From positions 3,524,813 through 3,588,812 of the forward strand of contig JAGGNK010010892.1 of the NCBI GenBank assembly GCA_017590115.1: a DNA stretch of 64,000 nucleotides. The letters are read 5' to 3'. Position numbers and translations under genes: made by a program. Below the pieces are notes generated by a model. The model was given only the letters and a program-made list of their open reading frames with translations. It was not told the DNA's origin and searched no databases. The DNA is from Montifringilla adamsi. Lineage: Eukaryota; Chordata; Aves; Passeriformes; Passeridae. Below, piece after piece: positions 1 through 12,531 of the stretch. Numbering within the stretch: the stretch's first letter is position 1; each line of letters begins with the position of its first letter.

Positions 1-42
<42 letters not shown>
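1..42. repeat. Poly(A) run at the window edge
   Basis: Five T residues are followed by an uninterrupted run of 37 A residues. It may be a simple repeat or the tail of an insertion outside the window; its origin cannot be decided here. Confidence 0.9.
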
Positions 43-43
<1 letters not shown>

Positions 44-2334
44 CCAAACCCCACCTCTGTTTTGTTAGTGTTGCTTTGTATTAGACAGGCATCACTGACT
101 GAGGTCCTGTCATCCTCAGAAGTGCTGGTTTTAGACCAGGAGGATTTTTCAAGGACGAGAAGAGCCAAAGTGGTTCTTGAACAACCTCAGGGCAAGGAGA
201 GACCATGGCAAACCCTTACTGGGACTGTCCAGCACCTTCTGCCATGCCCTCCATAAAAGCAGCAGCTTGAACAAGAGGATGGGGGTATTTGCATACATTC
301 TCCATCAGATTTAATTTGAGTTCTTCCAATGGCTTCCATCAAATTAGGTTCATTTGGATGCAGAAATAATCTAGCTAGGAATTCAAGCTTCCTCTGCCTT
401 TTCCACAGCCACAGCTACCAGACTATGCAGGGAAAACCCACACAGAAGAATCTGCTGTCTTTTTTTAAGAGAGAACACTAGAAAATACTAGAAACATAAT
501 TTTATTGAGGTCATGTCTGTTTCGATATTTTTTAAATTAAGAGGCTAAGAAAAACAATAAGAAGAAAGAGAGAAGCTGCTCTGTTTACAACCTTCTGATA
601 AACTTCATTACTCAACTACTTCCACTCCTGTGGTCAATGTGCAATGATGATGAGCTCTCCTGGGGAAGCCTAACAAAGATTTTCAGCACCTGAAGCTGCA
701 GGAGTATCCACCAGCTCCTTTCCACCTTCTCTGGACATGTTTTGATTTTCAGAAAGTGCAAAATTGTCATGTTTCTGATACCAGGGAGAAATCTAAAATG
801 GTGCCTTCACTACAAGATCTCCTGGCCCAGAGTGAAGGGAAATTGAGGATAGAGGGAGTGGGAAAGTCCCAAGGATAAGAACTTCTCTGCAGAAATTATT
901 CCATAAACACCTCCCACCCCCACCACAGTGGGAATGGGATGGATTTAAAATGAGAAGATTGTGTCTGACAATCCTGTAGTCCACCAACTCCCTTCAAAAC
1001 CAAGTATTTTTTACAAAAGAGCAAACATTACACATAGGCTGTGTCCTTTGGCAGAAAAAAGCCCTCAACCTGCATCAACATCAGCTCCTGCAGCTCCTTA
1101 GGGATCTGCCAAGGTGGGCCACAAGGGAAATTGGCGTTTCCTCCTCTTTTACTGTTTGACTTTCCCACTAGAAATACTCCACATTCTGCCTCTCTCCTCG
1201 CCTTCCCCTTTTGCACCATGACTGCTTTGAATGACACCAGCCCTATTTCCCCTTCCTTTTGCACTGCAAGCCAAGCCTTCAGCATTCCTGGCTCTGCCTT
1301 TTGCTTTGGAAAACCACAGTGCAAGGAAAACTGAAATTATGGGGAGGCAGAAGAGCATCATGGCTGCAGGGGTTTATTCCTGAGGATTGTCTGGCTGCAT
1401 TTATGATAATCCCTTCATTCCATCTGCATCCCACGCACTGGTGCAGCAACCCCATTTTCTGGTTCCAAGAAATTATGCATTCATTATGGAGGAAATTAAC
1501 ACCTCAAAGCAAACTATAATTAGGAATTCTTCAATTCGGTTTATGCTTTTTCAATTAGGCCCTCTATAATTTTAATCACGGGAGCATTAACATGTTTCCG
1601 GAATTTATATACCTGTAGTATAATTAAATCCTGAAATGCCTTAGTCTGCAACAGCAAAGCAGGGCTTGCTCATCTTCCCTTTTATTGTGTTTTTCTGTTG
1701 TTGTAGACACACCGAGGGGCACCTGCCTGAGTGAATATCTCCTGCCACGTGCAGCAGAGAAGGAAGGGCCACTTGTCCTGTGAACTCAGCCCCCTCACTC
1801 CCGGGGCAGACACTGCTGCTGAGGGGTGGACAACTGCCAGGGACTTGTGCTCAGACTCGTCCCATTCCATCTTAAGTGCCTAAAGGAGCTGCTTCAATTA
1901 AGTAAATCATCCTTAATGATCCTCCAAAAAAGCCAAGGTCCTTCCTGTGGTCTTCCCACCCCTGAGCAGCTGTGGCCCAGCTCAGCTCATTCCACCAAAG
2001 GGTCTGATCCAAAAGCTCTCACAGGCTTGGCACTGTGACGCCTCCTGGAAGTCTGAGTTTCTGATTTTTGAAGTCTTTCATGCTGTTTGTTATTACCCTT
2101 TCATTCTGTGACAACAAGGAAGGGGCACATTGGCTCTGAGAGCTGTGGAGCAAAGAAATGTCTTGGGAAAAGGAACCCTCAAACTGGAACCATGGGTATT
2201 TTCTCCTGTTCCCTTATCTAATAGGGTGACAGGTTGATGTGAGGAGATGGCCATCAATTTGTGAATGTCAGCTTAAAGCTCAGAATTCATTAACCTGTTG
2301 GTTGCTGGAATTAAATCTGGCAGTTTATAGTCAG

Positions 2335-2366
2335 CATAAAGAATTTATGCATAAAGAATTTATGCA
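2335..2366. repeat. 15-bp tandem duplication with internal dyad
   Basis: ATAAAGAATTTATGC occurs twice in direct tandem, preceded by GC. Each copy with its preceding GC has complementary 7-base arms (GCATAAA and TTTATGC) around GAA, so it can form small hairpins. Confidence 0.9.
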
Positions 2367-3247
2367 AAAAACCTCCTTTCCTCTACTCAGTATCCTCAGG
2401 TCTTCACAGCACTAAAAACTGTTAGCAAAAGTCTCCCTGTAGCACTAATAAAATGCTGTTTGGCACCAAAGAATTTGCTCCATGTGTAATTTGATTGTCA
2501 AAATATTATCATTCAAATAGACACCAATTTTATGGCTTTCCTCTCCCATTTCCGCTCACTGCCAAAGCTCCCTGTGGAATGAAAGACACAGCAGGTCACC
2601 CAGGCTGTGAAAATGGCCATGGTTGGGATGGCTGAAAAATGGTAAAAGGTAAATTTGTCCCCTTTAGGGAGCTGAATTTCAATTGTACATTGTGCTGATC
2701 CAGTAGGAAAATGCATTTCCTGTACCAGATGAGAAAATTGACCCAAAATGCCCTTTAGCTTCACTTTTTGGGACTCACACCTGACTCTTCAGGGAACTAA
2801 ACAAAACCTTTAAGCCCCTATTCAACTAATTCTGCCACGTTACACAAAAGACTAAAAATTAGACTATTAAGTATCACCTTTCTGATACTTGTGGTTGTAC
2901 CTTACACACCTGTATCTCCATTTTGCTTTTCTCCTGATACAATAGGCAAAGCATCTCTAATATTCATAATAATTTCAAGTACTAAATGCCTTTCACCCAA
3001 ATTCTCAATTTTCTTCTCTCACATTCACACACAATTGAAAAAAATGTAGATCTAGTTTATCTCTAAGAAGAAACTTCTTTATGTACCTCCAAACTCTTAG
3101 CTAAATTGAAGACAGAGTGTCAGGCAGGAGAAACTAAGCTTGAATGATTTCAGAACAATATCCCTGAGGTATATTATAGGAGACGTTAATTAACACAGAT
3201 AATTTGGCTTATAATATCAGAAGCCTAGATTGATAATCTCATTTCTC

Positions 3248-3302
3248 ATTAAATACTACAAAATTAAAAGATGACATTAAATACTACAAAATTAAAGGTG
3301 AC
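3248..3302. repeat. 28-bp tandem duplication
   Basis: The unit starting ATTAAATACTACAAAATTAA and ending in GAC is present twice in a row with one base lost in the second copy. It is a recent-looking local duplication. Confidence 0.85.
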
Positions 3303-6300
3303 GACTGCTTGCCCTCTATTGAATCAACCAGCTCATGTGATGCAGACATTTAAACAGGAGCTCAGAAAAAGCAGAGCAGGAATTTTCTCTTCCAAGTACT
3401 CACAATGTGCCTTTCAAGGGAATCTAACTTTCTGAATTACCAAGGGCATGATAATTTCACCCTTAGCACCCTTTTTATTGTTTTGCTGCTCCTTCACTCC
3501 AGTCTTTATTTTCATATACAAGGTTCTCTACGTGGGAGTTTTAAGAAGTAGAAACTGCCACCCTTTTCTGGCATTAATGAATCAATTATCAGCATGACTG
3601 CCTGAGGCAGGCTCATGTGATGCCACTAAGAAGCTGCAAAGCAGAGATCTGAGCAGCACTGCTCCCTCTGTACTAATGGAGATCTACAAACCAAAGTCAC
3701 CTGTGGCAAAGAAAAACAAAAGCACCAGCAAATATTGTGAATTTAGAGTTTCTCCACCGCAGAATCAAGGTCACTGGGCTTGCAAACCACTCCTTTGTAA
3801 GGCTGGGAAGAGCTACTGTGCAATAAAGGCAAAATCAGGCTGAGGATGCAGGGACAGTGATGCAGGAAAGGCAGGCTCAGGATGAGCAAGGAATGCCCAA
3901 AATCACAGAAAAGAAAGAACTACCTGACGATTAAATTTCGAGCCTATGGCTCCAAATTTTCTCCATTTTTACTTTGTTGCTGATAGAAGGACAAGTTTTA
4001 GCTACTTTCAGTTCTGTAACATAAGATGGAAGCGATAGCATGGCACTTCTTTCCAGGAAAATTTTAATCATTATTGCATGTAGGAATACCAAGTACACAG
4101 ATACATCCAAAATGATTATTTCCTGGGAGAATAACTTGAGTATAAAACCAGAAAAAACCCACTGTTCCTAGGTGTTCTGTAAACTACACTACATCTGTCT
4201 TCTCTTAAATTTTTTAGCATCATGTATAACAAAATTTCCCTTTATTTCATGCTTGGAAGATCAATAATCAAATAATAACACTCAAGTGTAACACGGAGCT
4301 TGGTCTATAGAAATTAATTTTTCCTCCTGGCTGGTTGTTGATATGAAAATATTTATTTCACCTTTGCTCAGTCCTTAATATATTTTAAATATTTAAACAC
4401 TCTTCTCTTATTCAGATTTACGTATTTCCTTTAAGATGTAAATTAATAAACTGACCCATCTGTACCTGTGTGCTGGCAGTACACAAAAGAATATCACAGA
4501 TTATTTACTGACACACCTCTGAGAACTGCTGGAAGAGAGACCAAATCCATATTGCTCCAACAACAAAAGTTTTCTATTTTCTGAACCCCACCCCAAAATA
4601 ACTGCAGGCTCTTCTCGAACGTCCTTCTGCAGTGTCCTACAGCTCCATCATGCAGAGCAGGGTATTGACAAGGCAATCACACCTAAGGGGAGCATTTATC
4701 TAAGCTCTGAAATCCTCAGAACTAACACATGCTCTGGAAATCTGATTTTCTCCATAACAGTAGTATAGGTAGATTGACAGAACCAACTGCGTGTTAATAA
4801 AGCAGATGGACCTTCAAATATCCAACACACAAAAAGCAGCCTGTGGACATGTCCTGCAGATAAAACCCCTCAGAGTGTTATTTCCAAGCTGGGAGTGGGA
4901 TATAAATTCTCAAATAGAGGTCTAAAGATGTCATATGTGAATAATCTATGAAGGACTAACTCAGCCCTCCTGACAATAACAGATTCAAAGGCAGAAATAT
5001 CCTCAAAATCACATTGGAGGTTTTCAGGAAAGAGTTGAGGAGTAAAGATTGAAAACACTTGCATTCCTCCTTCCTCTTGTGAATGTATTATAGATGAATG
5101 TCAGCCTCCAGCAAATCAATCATAGCACCATTCACATGGCTTAGATTGATATAAGAACACCTAAAAGTTATTTTTAAAGGGCAATGTGGAGTCAAACTGC
5201 AGGTTATACCACGAAAAATAAAGGCAAAAATGAAACGCCTGTGCCACAAGGGAGAATATTTCTGCTTGCCGAGGCTTCACCTTTCTTTTGGCAATAGGAC
5301 AAAATAGATCAAAGAATATCTAAGTTTATATTAATCCTATTAGGTTGCATGAAAGAGTCCTCATTGTTATCTATAGATCATTAACAACACTGAGTTCATG
5401 ATCGTTACTTTTATAAACAGCCACATTTAAATTATTTATCATGAGCATTGGGGAACATCAGAAGTGTCTTAATGCTGAAAGTGACTTTGGATTTGGTGTA
5501 GCTCCATTTCAGGTGAATGAAAATACAATTAATCTTATTTTAAATATCCTTCTGTATTATTCTGAAGACATTCTTGCAGCCCATGCTCCACCTCTGTGCT
5601 ACAGCAGAATGAAATAACTCAAGACCAAGTACAGATATTGCCTCACAGTCACATCCCTACATGTTCTGCAACTCACAATCCCTTGAACAGAAGACAAAAT
5701 ATTAGAATAATTACTGTATATTAATTGTTTTTCATTTTCACAGCTTGGGAGGACCACAATAAAAACTGGAGAACTGCAGAGCAGAAACTGTCAGGTTGGT
5801 GGGATAAGGGGTCATCCTATTCCTGCCCAGAGAAAGCCCTGAATAGCAGAGCTTTTCTAGGAAGGTGTGAGGGAAATCCACTTCAGACTCCTCTCAGGAA
5901 CTGTTCAGCCCCATCTGGGGCAGGCTGGGAGATGAAGGATCCAGGAAAGCGTGGTCACATCCACCAGGGAGGCCGGGAGAAGGCATCCCACCAGGATTTC
6001 CACTGGGCAGGACCCTCTGCACCATCTCACTGCTGGCCAGGGAGGTTGCTCAGCCCTTTGTCTCAGACCTGGGCTTGCCTCAATGCCTTCAGCAACTGGG
6101 CAGAGCATGGCATCCCACCAAGAGGGGATTAATGAGGGAAATGAACCCCACACAACCAAAAGGTAGAACATCTAACCAGACAACAGCAAAAAACATTTGA
6201 TCTCAGCTGAATGAATAAAACACACTGAGGAAATGAGGAAAAACCACCTCATTCTTGTGTATCGTGGGTGCCAAAAGCAGTTCACAATAGGTTACTCGTG

Positions 6301-7769
6301 TTATGTCCCTCTGAGGGAATGGGACCCATTTCTGGAAATGGTATTTTGAGAGAATTTCACAAATGGGGCAGTGTGCATAACAGACTGAAAGAAAAGGGAA
6401 GAGGCTAGGAGAATTAAAGCTTGAAATAACTGGATTTATTAAGGTTAGCCTAAGAAGAGTCTGGATGGTTCTATAGGGGAAGAATTCTGAGCCTGTCAGA
6501 GTTAATAAAAAGCTAAAGATCTCCCCAAGACTCCCTCTCCCTTACTCCTCCTGCCCTTCTGCTTTTCATGCACACATCTGTAAGTCAATGAAATGGACTC
6601 ATTATAGGAAATAATTTTATCACTTAGATGTGGCATGTAAATATTGCACTTTCTGCAAACGTGTGTAATAGGCTATGATGCAATTAAAGAAATCAGAGTG
6701 AAAATTTATAAAAAATCTCTACCAATTTTATGTACAGATGAATTTGCTGGAAAAGGCATTATTCACTGAATGCAGTTAAAGTGCAGTAAATCGACTTCGA
6801 GAAAAATCACAAGACTTTTCAATAAAAAGACAAAATAGCGACACTGCTAAGACAGCAGGTGGTAAAACGAGATACAGGAATGTTCCCCCGTATAAAGAAA
6901 TAAAACAAAACAAAGCTGTGTGATTTTACTGCTCTTTTCCAGCAGAAAAAAACATCCCTAAAGGACTCAGAAAATAGGCTCCTAAATTTGCTCATATGGA
7001 GTACCAGAGATTGAAAGGCAAACTTTGAAATACATTACTCAGAAAAACCAGAGAAAGGATGATGCTTCATCTTAAGGAATGGATTTTTTTGGTTTTGTTT
7101 GAGCTTATCAATGCAATTTGGGGCCAAGCCACAACAGAGTTGGGGGATCACCACCTGATATAGGATATTTAATTAAATCCAGTACTTTGCATCTAGAGCA
7201 ATTTGCTCCTGAATACTTAGTGGGTATCCTTCAAAAGCATTAAGAACCTGTCAATGGGATACAGAAACCCAAAATGAAAGAAACACATTATGAAAGGGGG
7301 AACTATGGTGTTTTTTAAACCCCCATGGGAAAAACTTCAAGAGTCTCTTGTGAACACTGGAAGTAAAAGCTTGAAGATCCCACAGGGAGGTAATGAATAT
7401 GTGCTGGACTCCTCTGCAAGGCAGGACCCACTGTTTTTATAAGTGATTCCAATTGCTGCTGTCAGCAGAGGAGCCTGGCAGGATGAAGGGCAGCAAAAGG
7501 TAAGGCAGTGTGGGCTCAGAAAGGAAATTTGTTCATCTGTGCTGGTGCCTTGCACCAAACACAAATTCACTGAGATGGAAGAGAGTGATGAGTACAGAAC
7601 TCCAAGTGAGGGAATCACCTGCAGGTGAGTGTCCCACATCAGCATGTCCCCATTCAGGGCAGCACCCAGCTCAGACAGGCAGCAAGGTTCCCTGCAAGGT
7701 GTCCCCTCTATGCCATGGGTGCCTGGGCAGCTCCCTGCCCCTAAATGACCAGGGAAGGGATGGCACCCC

Positions 7770-8293
7770 TGTACCTGGCACTGGTGAGGTCACACCTTGG
7801 GTTCTGTGTCCAGTTCTGGGCTCTCACTGCAAGAAAGACCTTGAGGGGCTGGAGCATGTCCAGAGAAGGGAAGGGAGCTGGGGAAGGGACTGGAGACTCA
7901 GTCACGTGAGGAGCAGCTGGAGTTGTTTAACCTGGAGAAAAAGAGGCTCAGGGGGAACCTTCTCCCTCTGCACAACTCCCTGACAGGAGGGGGCAGCCAG
8001 GTGGGGGGCGGGCTCTGCTCCCACAAGGGACAGGACAAGAAGAAACAGCCTCAAGCTATGCCAGAGGAGGTTCAGGTTGGACATCAGGAGGAATTTCTTC
8101 ACAGAAAGGGTGGTCAGGCATTGGAAGGGGCTGCCCACAGACATGGTGGAGTCCTCATCCCTGGAGGAGTTCAGGAAATGACTGCAGATGGCACTCAGTG
8201 CTCTGGGCTGGTTGATAAGGTGATGAGTGGTAAAAGGTTGGACTCTATGGTCTTGGAGGTCTTTTCCAACCTTAATGATTCTGTGATCTGTAA
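7770..8293 (+). mobile_element. CR1 LINE fragment, plus strand, with 3' end
   Basis: The segment follows the usual CR1 3' region order: a TGGTGAGGTCACACCTTGGG stretch, CCAGTTCTGGGC, GGAGCATGTCCAGAGAAGGG, then CAGGCATTGGAAGGGGCTGC and the terminal TTTTCCAACCTTAATGATTC. It is a 5'-truncated copy ending in the CR1 tail. The reading frames crossing it are broken, so it is not mobile by itself. It lies antisense to PTPRT. Confidence 0.9.
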
Positions 8294-8763
8294 ATCCTCT
8301 ACTCTGCAGCAGGATCTGCTTGTCTGTGCTAGCAAAGCCTCACTAAATCAAAATTCCTTTTTTTCTGGACTTCACTGCACAGCCAGCCCAGCAGCACAGC
8401 TGGATTACGAGTGTGAGAAGTGTGTGAAATCCAGAAACTGAGCAAATACCTCCACAAGCATTAAAGACAAGGCAGGCACTCCTAGAATAGTTACCAGCAG
8501 GTCTTGTTCATTATGGAAGAGGGGGCAGGATGGAGACCTGGAGCCTCCTCCACCCTCGTGTGGGGATGTTCAGTCTCCAGCTCCACATCCCGCTGTGCTC
8601 CAGCACTGCAAAGGCATCTGAAGTGATGCTGAGAGGGTAATAACCCCAACAGTGCCAGCAGCAATCCTTCCTGGAGGCTAACAGCGGGAGGCAAGGAGGC
8701 TGAAGCATTCATGAAAGGAGAGTGTGAAAGGCAGAATCAACAGCTCAGTTGGCCTTTTAGTCA

Positions 8764-9108
<345 letters not shown>

Positions 9109-9346
9109 TTAAATATTTTTCCATTCCAATGAAACAGGAATCGGACAATCTTCAAGCTGGCTCTGAAAATCCCGTCTTGAATTTTTAAGACTTAGTAAGG
9201 CCTTGAGACGGGACCATTCCTTCAGTGTTAAAGTGAGGAAAGGAAACTGCATAGACATTATAAAAAACCCAAATTATTAGGATGAGTGAATCAGTGGCAG
9301 AGCTAAAAGTACCCCTGAATCCTGAACCTTTTTCCCTGTTCTGGTC

Positions 9347-9381
9347 AGTGGATTTGCCCTCTCAGTGGATTTGCCCTCTCA
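9347..9381. repeat. 18-bp tandem duplication
   Basis: TCAGTGGATTTGCCCTCT is present twice in direct succession. Confidence 0.9.
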
Positions 9382-10232
9382 CATCTTAAGAGATTCTAAT
9401 GCACAGACTAAATCTGGTCCCCTTGATTAGGTGGAGGGTGTGCTAGGAAGCACAAAAGATGAAAAGAGAGGAGCACAAATTAGGCAGGTTATTTTTGCAC
9501 CCAAACCCAGGATATTTTACCCTGGTGCTTAAGTGCTGCTGACTCACCAGGCAGCTGCAGAGATCCCAGTGCCACCCTCGGGCAGTGCCCAGCCATGGCA
9601 ACCCCAACCCTGCTCCCCCCAGCAATACAGAAACCCACTGAATAAAATCCCACCCAGCCAAACTCTAGTTTCTCCTTCTGCTTTGTTATCTTCTCTTAGG
9701 ACCATTCCATGAAAGCAGGACAACTTTCCTTAGGAAATATGTTTCACTTATTGCTTCTTCCTTCCCCAGGAGCAGGCATCTCTTTGGGACAAGTTTTAGT
9801 GCTGAAGACCTGACGAGATCATAAAGTCAGAGCAGCACCAAGTTTGTTCCAAAGATGCAGGTTTTGCTGAAATAAATTTAAAGTATAAAACAAACAGAAG
9901 AATTCACACAAATAGTTCATCTGTAGCTCACAAGGGCAAGCTGCATTGTGGGGATCCCATATTTAATCCTCTCATAGTGATTTCCACTGTAATCCTGTTT
10001 ACAATCAGGATTTTTATCTAAATGCCTGAAAGCTGTCAAGAATGGGGGCTGCTATTATCATCTCAGCTGCTGGCTTCCCTGTCAATAAGCTGGGAATGTA
10101 TTCAGAGTGAATGTCAACTGCTTAAGAAGGATTTCTCTGGAATAAGGTGTTCTCCATCAAGGGGAAGCTGTGACTCCTTGAAACAAGACACATCCCCAGT
10201 GGTCTTCCACACCAGAGATCACTGGAGAAGCT

Positions 10233-10803
10233 GGAGAGCACAGAATGGTTTGGGTTGGAAGGGATCTTAAAGATCATCCAGTCCCCCCCCTGCCATGGCA
10301 GGGACACATCCCACTGTCCCAGGCTGCTCCAAGCCCTGTCCAGCCTGGCCTTGGGCACTGCCAGGGATCCAGGGGCAGCCCCAGCTGCTCTGGGCACCCT
10401 GTGCCAGGGCCTCAGCTCCCTCACAGGGAAGGATTTCTCCCTAACATCCAACCTGCCCTCCGTCAGGTTAAAACCATTCCCTTGTCCTGTCACTCCAGGT
10501 CCTTGTCCAAAGTCTCTCTCCATCTCTCCTGGAGCTCCTTTGGGTACTCCTGTAGAAGGCTGCAATGAGGTCACCCCAGAGCCTTCTCCCCTCCAGGGGA
10601 GCACCCCCAGCTCTCCCAGCCTGGCTCAGAGCAGAGGGGCTCCAGCCCTCTGAACATCTCCGTGGCCTCCTCTGGACTCAATCCATCATCTTCATATCCT
10701 TCCTGTGCTGAGCAGCCCAGAGCTGGATGCAGAGCTCCAGGTGAGGTCTCATGAGGGTGGAGGAAAGCAGAAAAATCCCCTCCCTTGACCTGCTGGCCTC
10801 GAT
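10233..10803 (-). mobile_element. CR1 LINE fragment, minus strand
   Basis: Starts with the inverted CR1 3' tail (CACAGAATGGTTTGGGTTGG) and continues through the complement of the ORF2 3' region, including CCAGGCTGCTCCAAGCCCTG, TCACAGGGAAGGATTTCTCC and CAGAGCTGGATGCAGAGCTC. It is about 570 bp and 5' truncated. ORFs on both strands over it (for example 10122-10604) are by-products of this repeat. Confidence 0.92.
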
Positions 10804-12329
10804 GGCACAGCAGGAATTGCTGAGCCCCTGCTCTGGCCAGAGGGGACGGTGCTACAGCATGACTTAGTGCACCCATAGAAACAAATACACACACATTGCT
10901 ACAGCACAGGTGTCTTTCCATGTGAAAAAAAAAAAAAAATACAGCCTACAATGACATTCCTGTCAGTGCAAAAATCCTTCTTCTCCCTAATAACCTTGAG
11001 GCTGCCTCTTAGAGCAAATTTAATGGTAATTTTCAAATTATTTGGAAAATGTATCAGAAACTTGACCATGCAATGAGAGAATCTAATGCCAGATACAACC
11101 CTAATGCTTACCCACCTATTGACAGCCAGATATTTGGGAGATGGGGGGTAAAAAAGTCAATAAACCAAGCTCAGTATGCATATAGTTGGCACTCATGCAG
11201 GCTGCTAACACAATTTGAGCACTCATGGGATGATAAAATGCAAAGAAAGTGAATCAGAGGAGAAAAGGCCCCCAAACCATTGCTGTGGTTTTTTATTTCT
11301 CTGGTCACAAGGGAATGGAGTGCATGCTGTGCTGTCCCTTCACAGCAGGGCTGCAGAGCCCCCAACAGCCCACAGAGCTGTTTGGACACTTAATGGCTTT
11401 TACTTCAAGTGGTTCAGGGCTTGAGTGCTAAATGTGAAGGGTTCAAACCCCGAGCAGAGGGAGGAGATGTGCTTTGCTTCCTTAAAATTTACCCTGTCAC
11501 TTACTGCTCTCAACTTGCTATTATTAACTGATTTTGAAATAGGGCAGTGGAAAATCTATACTGTAGTGCAATCTTTTCTACAATAACCAGCCATGATTTC
11601 AAGCATTACCAGTATCCTGAATGTTCCAGATGTGTATTTTGACTTTACTGAAAAAAACTGTTAAAATAGTCCAGAAAATGACAGCATTTCTCTCTGTTAG
11701 AAAACCTATTTTAAAAATCTATTTTAGTGCTATCAACTAAATGTTAAAATCCACATATATCTGCCCAATATCACCACTACAGTCAATTTTTTTATATAAT
11801 TGCCCTGTTCCCCCTTTTTTTCCCACACCTTCTGTTTGCCATTGCCTCCTTATTTTAGTGCCTTTCATATTTTTATATGCCCCAAGCCCTCTCTCTGCTC
11901 TTACCCATTAAAAAAACCAAGAAAAACAGCTTTCCTCCCTTATTTTTAGTCTCTTTGCACTATTAATTCAATTACTTCATTACATCCATTTTAGTACATC
12001 CTGAAAATAAAAACCACATTACAGAAGGAGTTTCCCCAGCCAGGCAGATAATGCTAACAATAATTACTGTAAGGATAGCTCATTTGTGGAACTAATGATG
12101 GTTCTCATTTAAAATGCTCCACAGATATCCAGGGATACTTAGGACACCCACAAATTAACCACTGTAATTGTAACCCAAATAAACAAAAGTCTGTGGCTGT
12201 TTCCAAACTCCGCTCTATGAAACTTGGAGAGACATTAAGATGAGTGTTTTAAAATAATTTTATATGCCAGCTTTGAGTTTGAAGCATAAAGCCCTAGATT
12301 TTTTTTTTTTCTTCTTCTTCTTTCAGTAC

Positions 12330-12531
12330 CTGAAATCTTGGTTGCTATCCGGGTGGTGATGGGTGGCCCAAAGCCCTTGACTGTGCTGGCTTTGATGGTG
12401 AAGGAGTAGGTGGTGCCTGGGTACAATCCCACAAAAAGGTGATGGGTTTCATTCCGCAGCTTGAAGACTTTCCCTCTTTGGCTGGACAGGTCAGCACTGG
12501 GATCCAGAGACCCAACGGCCTTGTATGTGAT
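12330..12531 (-). CDS. PTPRT: PTPRT internal exon: second part of fibronectin type III repeat 3
   Basis: This 202-bp exon starts in phase 0 and encodes 67 codons plus one base, beginning [20 protein letters not shown] and ending RIATKIS. It finishes the third FN3 repeat: [16 protein letters not shown] is the tyrosine-containing late-strand motif typical of FN3 domains, and RNETHH holds an N-glycosylation sequon. The acceptor reads ATCTGCAG and the donor is TCAG followed by GTACTG. The [19 protein letters not shown] stretch is the best discriminator for PTPRT; PTPRM has a clearly different sequence here as far as I recall. The intron just past the donor is an unusual purine run of GAA repeats followed by A residues, covered in the findings. 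Confidence 0.92.

Noticed and set aside
5725..6132. 135-codon plus-strand ORF
   Set aside because: No domain, no splice context and no family recognised; low-complexity and overlapping frames on both strands.
7923..8441. 172-codon plus-strand ORF
   Set aside because: Almost all of it is translated CR1 3' sequence; there is no reverse transcriptase motif.
11425..11462. GGTTCAAACCCC, a tRNA B-box-like sequence
   Set aside because: No matching A-box at the right distance and no cloverleaf; chance match.
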